Below are positions 33,060 through 42,545 of a stretch of DNA of 64,000 nt, piece after piece. Made by a program: the position numbers and the translations under genes. Position 1 is the first letter of the stretch. Every line of letters starts with the position of its first letter. This stretch comes from Lycium barbarum. Its lineage: Eukaryota; Streptophyta; Magnoliopsida; Solanales; Solanaceae. Where the stretch lies: contig NC_083343.1 in NCBI RefSeq assembly GCF_019175385.1, positions 51,482,457 through 51,546,456 on the forward strand. The letters are read 5' to 3'. The notes beneath the pieces are model-generated. The model was given only the letters and a program-made list of their open reading frames with translations. It was not told the DNA's origin and ran no database searches.

Positions 33060-33231
33060 ATCCTAACCATACAGCTCTATCGCACGATCTACGATTCAAA
33101 GAAAGGGTAACATCCTAAATGTCCTGTAGCCTCCTGTTTATAGATGTGGTGCACAACACACCGATAAACAAGACTCTACTAGACACGGCCTGTAGACATT
33201 CCGAGGACAAACCTCGCTCTGATACCACTTC
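33060..33231 (-). promoter_or_regulatory. Conserved 5' leader and primer-binding site of element G
   Basis: The primer-binding site TGGTATCAGAGC (33216-33227 on minus) is followed by the leader shared with A, B, F and I, ending in the AGATCGTGCGATAGAGCTG block near 33080-33100. Confidence 0.85.
33133..33172 (-). other. Leader hairpin with GTGCAC loop, element G
   Basis: In sense: CTTGTTTAT, CGG, TGTG, TT-GTGCAC, CACA, TCT, ATAAACAGG. All nine outer pairs form (one U-G) and the inner stem has four pairs. The loop palindrome is at 33149-33154, and the hairpin lies 43 nt after the primer-binding site. Confidence 0.65.
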
Positions 33232-36183
33232 TGTCACGACCCAACCCCGTAGGCCGCGACTCGTGTCCGAGCAGGACACCTTACGTACCCAGTAACCCCG
33301 AACCAACATATAAATTAGATACATAAATATATAAAGCCAAACGGAGTCACAAGCTATCGTACATAAGAAGATGTAGCGCACAGAAGCCGATAAGGCCATC
33401 ACAGAATACGTATTTCCCAGAACATATACACAACCCACATATGTGTCTACAGACCTCTACGAACAGTAATAACAGATACATAAGACGGGACAGGGCCCCG
33501 TCGTACCCCTGAATAGCGTACATATATACAGTAGCAGAATACTATACCAAAATATAGGCTCCGGATAAAAGAGCGCTCCAAAATAGCACAAAGTCCTAAG
33601 CGGGCGGATCAGCAAACCTGTCGTCTGTACCTGCGCGGCATGAAAATGCAGCCCCCGAAGAAAGGGGGTCAGTACGGAATATGTACTGAGTTTGTAAAGC
33701 ATGAAGTACAATAGACGAAATCATAACCGGAACAGAAAATACAGAAAATGAGTGCAAAGTCCAGGATATCAAAATGTATACTTACAAAACGTAAATAATG
33801 CATGCAGAAACATATGCCAAATCCGGCCCCAATACGGGACTCGGTGAACAGAAGGTGGCGCCACCCCGTCACTGGCGCCACAACACATCATACTTCAGAG
33901 TACGGAATAGCTCCGTAACATATCATAACATATCAGATGGCCACATCATATCATATCATATCAGAACAGAACATAGGTGTACATGGCACATCATACTCCG
34001 GACCCATGTACATGTCATACCTGCCCCCTCACATCGAGGCACGGCGAACAATGCAGTGGAATACGCTTGATAACAAATCCTGGCTCGGGCTCAGTGAAGG
34101 AAGCATTAAGGCATCCACGGTGGAGTAGTGAGAAACTTTTGCATCATAAAATATTTACAAAGACTCAACAGAATAATCCGAATGACAGGTCATTTAAGAA
34201 AGAAATCAGACGATATTCATAGCACGTACCTTTCGGATGTCGCGGGGGATTATATCGAATTAAAGCTTTTGGCATTGTTTGAACATATCAAAATATAACA
34301 TTTACAGAATCTCGATAGCATAACTCAGATGGCAAATCATATAAAAGAGATTGAACGGTAATCATAGCGTATGCCTTTCGGATGTCACGATGGTTTATAT
34401 CAAAATAAGCTTTCTGAAATCATTTTCATGTTTCAAAATGCATTATGGAAGTCAATGAAATAATTCAAACAAACGTCATATGGTAGTTAGGAGAGTAGCC
34501 AAGAGTTTCCTTTGAATTCTACTTCAGAACAAGTCAAACGGAACAAATCAGAAAAATCCGGGAGTAGTGGGCCCACATCGGGTCAAACGAGGTGGCAGAC
34601 ACAAAGTATGTGTAATAAACTTTATGGAGTCTCTTATGAGGGTTTTAAGGTAATCGGATTTTATTTACACAAGTTCTAGGTATTTAAACAACTTTCCTAA
34701 CCATTTGCAACATAATTAGTTCAATTCCACTGAATGGAAAAAGGGGCAAATTTAGACGCGGATTCCGAAGAGTAGAGTAGTCCTCGAGGTCCAACTTCAA
34801 ACCTAATACATCTAGGACATGCCAAGAGAAGGAAAGGGTGAGCTTTACATACCTTTTCCGCTTCTTACGCTCCTCCAATTTCAAGTCCCGAATGCCCCAA
34901 AATCTACAATTGGTCACAAATACCAAACATTGATTATAAGCCTTTAAGAATTCAATCTTAACTCAACACTTGTCTACAAAAATTTGGGCAGCATCTCCCC
35001 TGTTTATATGCCTAGCCCAGAATTACAATTCAGCAATCAACACATCAACAACAATACCAAATATATTAACATCATTTCCAACACCAACATATGCCGTAAA
35101 ACAGCCCGCACATTATTTTCCAAATTTTCCAACCAACCAATTCGCGATATAATTATTTAATAATTTTATTTCCGTAAAGAAGTCGAAATTAACACTAACA
35201 ACATCCTCCGCATTCTACAAGTTAAATACATTTTTTTTTTCATCCAAAATTTTCTTCAAACCCCATTCCACAATTCAACCATACCAACAAACGAATTTAT
35301 CACGCTATTTTCTTCGTTCTAATCCGTTAAAACTCTAAATAAACTTGTTAACAATGAAAAGGAACCTTATTCATACCTTAAGTGCACAGCCACCACGTCC
35401 ACCCTCTTCTCTTTAGTTTATTTTTAGCTCAAATCGAAGGCAACGCGACGTAGAACACTTTTCTCTTCATGGGCTTCGGGATTCGGGGCTCCGATTTTGG
35501 TCAAAAGTTGATTTGCTCTCTAGGCTCTCCTCTCTCTTTTTCTCTAGAGTTTTCTAGGTTCTCTTGGTCTGAAAATGAGGGAGAGAAACCGAAAATTTTA
35601 GTTAAAAACCATGGGTAATGGGCCTGACCCGAATTGGATTCGGGTTGGGCCGGATTTACTGTTCAACTCGACCCTCCTGCCTTAAAACGTTCATATCTCC
35701 TTATCCCGATGTCACCTGTAGGCCCACGACCTACCGTTGGAAAGATTATTCGATTATCTACAACCTTTATTTCTGGGAGGTTTCCCAAATTCCAAACTTA
35801 TAATGCCGTTTTTGCCCCTCCAAGTTAGGTCATCCGAAACGTTTTCTTAAATCGTCCTTTTGGACGGCTTACACTCATTTTTGGCTTATGGGTCCTTCTT
35901 AGGACTTGCTCAAATTCACATGTACTACCCATATATCTCTTCATATGTCTTTTATATGGTCCCGATGTGTGGGCCCCACCTTAACTTACTGTAACGAGGG
36001 TTTTTCGTTAAATAACTTATGAACCAATTCACACCATATTGTCTCCAAATGTCGTATGTGTATATATTCTTAGACTTAGATCACCCAATCTTCATCCTTA
36101 ATCCTTGTTTGACTTAACTCCTTTTCGAGCTCGTACTACGCCGTCTATGATTTTGTAGCGCGAAATTTTTCCGGGGGGTAACA
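33232..36183 (-). mobile_element. 5' LTR of element G (2952 bp)
   Basis: It runs from TGTCACGACCCAACCCC to CCGGGGGGTAACA, followed by the target-site duplication ATAAC (36184-36188). It differs from the 3' LTR by few changes, so the insertion is relatively young. Its U5-end hairpin (33234-33243 with 33250-33259) forms ten pairs in sense, three of them G-U. Confidence 0.92.
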
Positions 36184-36188
36184 ATAAC
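36184..36188. repeat. Target-site duplication of element G, right copy
   Basis: ATAAC directly after the LTR end is identical to 27828-27832. Confidence 0.9.
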
Positions 36189-36269
36189 ATTGCCTCATAG
36201 GGCAATAACACAATGAAACAATAAATTGGCCATACACGACCAAAAGCATGAAAAGTAAGCCTACATACC

Positions 36270-39200
36270 TCATAATGTTAGTGTTTCATCTTGAATCTCT
36301 CTTGGTGGTTGGAATAGGTGCGGATACTTGGATTTCATTTTCTCTTCCGCCTCCCAAGTCATTTCTTCTTGGTTGTTGTTTCGCCACAAAACTTTGACTG
36401 AAGCTACTTCCTTATTTCGATGTCTTCGTACTTGCCTGTCTAATATGGCAACGGGCTCTTCTTCATATGCTAGCTTTTCTGTCACTTGAACATCATCTAT
36501 CAGAACAATCCATGCAGGATCTCCGACACACTGGCGGAGCATTGAAACATGGAAGACTGGGTGGACTGATTCAAGCTCTGAAGGCAAGTCCAATTCGTAG
36601 CCTACATGACCCACCTTGCGGATAATTTTATAGGGTCTAATGTATCAGGGACTTAACTTCCTTTCTTGCCAATTTTCATCACCCCTTTCATTGGCGACAC
36701 TTTCAAAAACACCCAATCATCAACCCGAAATTCCAAGTCTTCCCGGCGGTTGTGCACATAAGATATTTGGCGACTTTGGGCTGTCAACATTCAATCTTGG
36801 ATCACTTTGACTTTCTCTACCGCTTGCTGAATCAATTCAGGGCCTATTAGCTATAATTCTCCTATCTCAAACCATCCAACTAGGGATCTGCACTTCCTTC
36901 CATATAGAGCTTCATACGGAGCCATTTGGATACTGGAATGATAGTTGTTGTTATATGCAAACTCAATCAAAGGAAAATGATCATCCCAACTACCACCAAA
37001 GTCTAAAACACATGCTCTTAGCATATCCTCCATGTTCTGAATTGTACGTTCGGCTTGTCCATCAGTCTGCGGATGAAATGCCGTGCTAAGCTTCACTTGA
37101 GTACCTAAACCTTCTTGGAAGGATTTCCAGAACTTGGCTGTAAATTGGGCTCATCTATCTGTGAGAATGGATATAGATATACCATGGAGTCGCACAATTT
37201 CTTTGGGATACAACCTTGCATAGTCTTTCGCTAAGTATGTGGTTCTGACTGGAAGAAAATGAGCTGCTTTCGTGAGTCTGTCCACGATAACCCATATGGA
37301 ATCATACTTGCCTCGGGAACAAGGTAACCCCACGATAAAATCCATGTTGATCACTTCCCATTTCCAAGTAGGGATTTCCATTGTTTGCAATAATCCTTCT
37401 GGCTTTTGATGTTCGATTTTCACTTGTTGGCAATTTGGACATTGGGCTACAATTCTACTATATCCCTCTTCATGCCATCCCACCAATATATCAATTTGAG
37501 ATCGTGATACATCTTTGTTGCACCTGGGTGAATAGAATACCAAGAATAATGGGCTTCTTCTAGAATTCGTTGGCGCAATTCTGTAACATTCGGCACACAT
37601 AGCCTGCCTCGGTATCTAAGAATTCCATCCATAGAAGTTTCAAATGGGGACTTCTCTTTTCCATGAATTACGTCTCTATAATGGCTCAACTGAGGATCTT
37701 CATATTGTTGCTCCTTCACTTCCATATTCAGGGACGAAACTGTGGGATAATTAATACCAATCCCGGCTCTGCCCGAATCAATTACACGTACTCCAAGATT
37801 AGCTATTTGGTGGAGCTCATGAATCAATTCTTTCTTTTCCATAGGAACTTCGCATAGACTGCCCATTGATCGGCGGCTAAGTGCATCAGCTACTACATTT
37901 GCTTTTCCGGGGTGGTATAAAATGTTCACATCATAATCTTTCAATAGTTCTAACCACCGCCTCTACTGCAGATTCAACTCCTTTTGTTTGAAGATGTACT
38001 GAAGACTCTTGTGATCTGTATAAATGTCAACACGCACACCATAAAAGTAATGTATCCACATTTTTAAGGCATGAATAACTGCGGCTAATTCGCGATCATG
38101 TGTTGGATAGTTCTTTTCATATTTCCGCAGTTGTCTCGAAGCATAAGCAATGACTCTACCGTGCTGCATTAACACACATCCTAACCCAACGCCGAAAGCA
38201 TCACAGTACACCACATAACCATCTGACCCTTCTGGAAGTGTTATGACCGAAGCTGAGGTTAATCTATCCTTCAACTCTTGGAAGCTACGTTCACAAGCAT
38301 CATTCCACTTAAATTTAGCTGACTTCTAGGTTAGCTTCGTCAATGGGGATGAAATGGAGGAGAATCCCTCTACGAACCTTCTATAGTAACCTGCCAATCC
38401 TAGAAAACTACGGACTTATATAGGCGTCGTAGGCCTTGGCCAAGTCTTCACAGCTTCAATTTTCTGAGTGTCGACTCGAATTCCATCATCTGAAATAACA
38501 TGGCCCAGATATGTTACAGAATTCAGCCAAAACTCGCACTTTGAAAATTTTGCATGCAATTCTCTGGTTCGAAGAATTCCAAGAACAATACGTAAATGAT
38601 CTGCATGTTCTGATTCTGTGCGAGAGTATACTAGAATATCGTCAATGAATACTATCACAAATAAATCCAAGAGAGGCCTGAATACGTTATTCATCAAATT
38701 CATGAACACTGCCGGAGCATTAGTCAACCCAAACGACATCACCCGGAATTCATAATGGCCATATCTCGTTCTGAAGGCTGTTTTGGGAACATCTTCTTCT
38801 CTAACTCTCACTTGATAATAACCCGACCTCAAGTCGATTTTAGAAAACCACTTGACACCCTGTAGTTGATCAAACAAATCATCAATCCTTGGGAGAGGAT
38901 TTTTGTTCTTTATCGCAACCTTATTCAACTGCCTATAATCGATGCACATTCGTAGGGAACCATCTTTCTTTCTCACGAACAAGACTGGTGCTCCCCACGG
39001 TGATGAACTGAGTCTAATAAACCACTTCTTAAGCAAATCTTTCAACTGTGCCTTTAGCTCTTTCAATTCTGCCGGAGCCATTCGGTAAGGAGGAATAGAA
39101 ATAGGCTTGGTGTCCGACAACACATCAATAGCGAAGTCAATCTCTCTTTCTGGAGAAAGGCCTGGGAGTTCATCTGGAAATACATCCGGAAATTCATTCA

Positions 39201-41076
39201 CTACCGGAACGGACTGGAAAGTTGGTGACTTTGCTTCGGTGTCATATACTCGGACTAAGTGATAAATATAGCCCTTAGCTATTATCTTCCGTGCCTTAAG
39301 GTAGGAAATAAACCTACCTTTTGGAGAAGCTGTATTACCCTTCCATTCAAGCACGGGCTCTCCCGGAAATTGGAATCGAACTACTTTCATTCGGTAATCA
39401 ACATTAGCATAACATGAAGCCAACCAATCCATACCCATAATCACATTGAAATCTAACATTTCCAGCTCGATTAAATCAGCTTTGGTCTGGCGATTACATA
39501 TCACAATTACACAATTTTTATACACTTGTCTAGCTATCACGGGATCACCAACCGGAGTAGATACCTCAAAAGGTTTAATTGGTTCAGGTTTCACCGCAAT
39601 ACGACCAGCAACATACAGAGTAATATAAGATAAGGTAGAACCAGGATTTATCAAGGCATATACATCATGGGAAAATATGGACAATGTACCTGTAACCACG
39701 TCCGGGGAGGACTCAAGATGTCGTCGTCCGGCTAAAGCATACACACGGGGCTGAGTGGCACCTGAAGTAGATGCTCCCCCTCTGCCCCTACCTCGACCTG
39801 CTGAAATTTGGGGAGTCTGCCCTATCGAGCGCACTGAAGAGGAACCAGCTGCTGATCCTGTGGGCTGAACCCCACCTCCACCATACCTCGAGGGACAATC
39901 TCGCATAAAGTGCCCAATATGTCCATAAACATAGCAAGAATCTGTGCCCTGGCGGTATGGCCCCGAGTGTAATTTCCTGCACTAACTACATCGTGGAACT
40001 GGTGGTCTCCTCTGACTATAATCACCCCCAAACTGAGAACCCGAAGCTCTCGAACTCTGACCTGGTCCTGAAGGAAAGGAACGACAAAATCTCCTATCTG
40101 CAAATCGTGGATGCGCACTAGTCACCCACTGGCCTGAATGTCTGGAATAAGTCTGCCTCGATCCCCCTCTATAATCGCTATCTGCCCCCATAGATCTAGC
40201 CCTCTTGCTTTGCCTTCTATCCATGTCACAATCACCCCTTTGCGGATGTCGTTGTCCTTCTAAATTCTGGGCATGGGCTTGTATTCGGGAAATATCCATC
40301 CCTTCTTGCAACGAAGCCATCAAATAATCCTTGAACAAATGTGGCCCCAAGCCACTCACAAACCTATGTACCCTATCTCCTATATCGGACACCCTTGTCG
40401 GGGCATATCTAGCCAATGAATTAAATATAAGGTTATATTCCCGGGCTTTCATGTTTCCTTGCCTTAGATTTAAGAACGTACCCGCTCTAGCTTGGCGAAC
40501 CTCGGATGGCAAATAGTGGCGGATGAAAGCATCTACAAATTCTTGCCACACGGGAGGAGGCGCATTTTCTTTTCTTGATGCTAGCCAATTATTGTACCAT
40601 AATACCGCCACATCCCAGAGTCTATAAGATGCCAGCTCCACAGATTCAGTCTCGGAGGCATGGATAATCCTCAATGTTCTCAGCATCTCAACAATAAAGC
40701 CTTGCGGGTCTTCATCCGGCTTTAACCCGAAAAACTCAGGAGGATTCAAACTTATAAAGTCACGAGCTCTGGTACTAGCCGCCCGATCACTTGAACTCGC
40801 AGTCTGCTGCTGTGCCTGGGCGGCAACTAACTGTGTTGATAGGTGAATGGCCTCGGTCACTTGTTGACCCAAAGCAACCGGTGGAGGAATTGGAGCTGAA
40901 GCTCCTCCTTGTTCTTCGACATTAGGCGGGGAGGAGGAAGTATTAGATAGAGCCTCATTATGTGACTCGCCCTCTTCTACATTCATGGGCGGCTCTCTTT
41001 CTGTCCGCCTTTTCATCATAGTCTTGCCCTTCTGAGCGGCTGTAGCTTTTCCCTTTGGCGGCATTTTTGAAATCAT
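36270..41076 (-). pseudogene. Broken gag-pro-pol of Tekay/Del-type chromovirus F
   Basis: This single ancestral frame starts at 41076 (MISKMPPKGKATAAQKGK). Gag carries NPPEFFGLKPDEDPQGF and ends in a zinc knuckle near 39910-39950 in which the second Cys is Tyr ([14 protein letters not shown]). The protease motif reads [11 protein letters not shown] near 39640, with Asn where Asp is expected. Reverse transcriptase (about 39200-38450) keeps [10 protein letters not shown] near 38640. RNase H keeps its Asp and Glu residues (38250-37980). Integrase has an HHCC zinc domain (37560-37420, ending CPNCQQVK), a core with NMDF, LTDR and QAERTIQ, and a C-terminal chromodomain with WRNNNQEEMTWEAEEKM near 36350. 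Lesions: stops at 39982, 38416, 38326, 37963, 37151 and 36851, and frameshifts near 37447 and between 36615 and 36850. It is not functional as it stands but is the most complete coding element here. The first lesion is a TAG between gag and pol; readthrough there is possible but the later stops argue for decay. Confidence 0.93.
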
Positions 41077-41172
41077 AACACACTATTAAGAGGGGAAAAT
41101 CTTATAACACAGCTCTATCGCACGATTTCTTAAGATGAAAGATGGTCATTTTTCCAAAATGCCATATAGCCT

Positions 41173-41211
41173 CCTGTTTATCAGTGTGGCGTGCAACACA
41201 CCATAAACAAG
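41173..41211 (-). other. Leader hairpin of element F, loop GCACGC
   Basis: In sense: CTTGTTTAT, GG, TGTG, TT-GCACGC, CACA, CTG, ATAAACAGG. The stem is intact and the loop hexamer (41189-41194) is not self-complementary. It lies 43 nt after the primer-binding site. Confidence 0.6.
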
Positions 41212-41254
41212 ACTCTACTAGACACGGCTCGTAGACACTTCCTAGGATTGAACT

Positions 41255-41266
41255 ACTCTGATACCA
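41255..41266 (-). promoter_or_regulatory. Primer-binding site of element F
   Basis: The minus strand reads TGGTATCAGAGT, one change from the initiator tRNA-Met site, four bases from the LTR start at 41271. Confidence 0.9.
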
Positions 41267-41270
41267 CTTT

Positions 41271-41456
41271 TGTCATGACCTGACTAGGGGCCGTGATGGG
41301 TACCGGGGCTAACCACCGAGCACCGCTCATTTGCTTATTCGTCCTAGTCATTATACAAATCTTTACCATTTATATACTCATAATCATAAGACAACCATTT
41401 TTCATTTGAAAACATGATTAATTTTTAATACATAAGCCCTTCGACTATCAAAATAA

Positions 41457-41493
<37 letters not shown>

Positions 41494-42510
41494 CGTAGCA
41501 TTGTGAGACCATACTACCCACACATGCGTATCTACGAGCCTCTACTAGAGTACTAGACATCTGGACGGGACAAGACCCCGTCGTGCCCAAAACACATATA
41601 CATAGATATACACAAAAGAATAAACCAAGTAGCACCTCCGGAAAGATGGAGTGCTCTCAAGTTAGCTAACAGCTCCTACTAGTCTGGATCAAGATCACCT
41701 CCTTGTCTACTTGTGGGCATGAACACAACGTCCAAAGAAAACAGACGTTAGTACGAACATTTTACTGAGTATGTAAGACATGAATGAAATAAGCATAATA
41801 GAAGAATCATAAACCATGGGAGGAAGATATGACCTCCATGAGTTTTATAGGTGAATACATTTCATACATATATCATATATTTTTATAATCATAGTACATG
41901 TATCATCGCATCATCGCATCATCATCATCATCGTTAACCCGCGTCCGGGTAACCATCATATGCCGCCAACTAGTGGTGTCATGTCTGGCCCTCTAAGCAC
42001 GGTGTAATCATAAGCAGCCCGCATTAGCGGTGACATGTCCGGCCATCTAGGCACGGTGTAATCATAAGCAGCCCGCATTAGCGGTGACATGTTCGGCCAT
42101 CTAGGCACGGTGTAATCATAAGCAGCCCGCATTAGCGGTGACATGTCTGGCCATCTGGGCACGGTGGAATTGTATCGTCATATACCCATCGTACCTCAAC
42201 ATTTTCATACATAGCATAGGTATATTATAAACTTACATTATTAGTCATCTCATAGACATATCATGACTTAACATCATTATACATTTATCATTAAAAACAT
42301 ACATTAGAACTTGAAGGCAACTATGGCTATGACGGGGTGACATATGGTCGTGAACCCCCGATTCCATTATGGAGCATTTATAAGTATTCAGCCTCACCTT
42401 GAAGGAAATAGTTTATAAGGTGAGTGAATACAATAAACGACATCATTAACTATATAGGAACATCATATCATGAACTCTAGAATCTTTAGACTTAAGCTCA
42501 TCATCATCAT
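41271..42510 (-). mobile_element. 5' LTR of element F, truncated
   Basis: It starts TGTCATGACC and is colinear with 25089-26330, including the (TA)n run (41459-41489) and the 54-bp repeat (41962-42172). Similarity stops after AAGCTCATCATCATCAT near 42510. The sense start of this LTR (about 1.4 kb) is missing. Confidence 0.88.
41962..42172. repeat. 54-bp minisatellite in 5' LTR F
   Basis: There are four units. Here they are more homogeneous than in the 3' LTR, and since 54 is a multiple of three an 18-residue repeat frame is open on minus (41956-42162). I do not take it as a gene. Confidence 0.9.
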
Positions 42511-42545
42511 TATTGGGCTCGTAATGTATCTCTTATCTCATGTAG
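42511..42545. other. Junction filler between LTR F and LTR H
   Basis: These 35 bases match neither LTR F nor LTR H by eye. They may be a remnant of a further element or repair filler. Confidence 0.4.

Larger units (their letters stand above)
30788..33231 (-). mobile_element. Internal region of non-autonomous element G (2444 bp)
   Basis: In minus sense it runs: primer-binding site (33216-33227), leader hairpin, acidic reading frame (32944-32407), 5S-like domain (32132-32030), a segment shared with element A, minisatellite, polypurine tract (30788-30802). No gag, protease, reverse transcriptase or integrase homology is visible. The length suits a large non-autonomous LTR derivative that depends on proteins made elsewhere. 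Stretches at 30830-31070, 31390-32020 and 32133-32400 hold no other recognisable feature, apart from homology to A. Confidence 0.88.
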
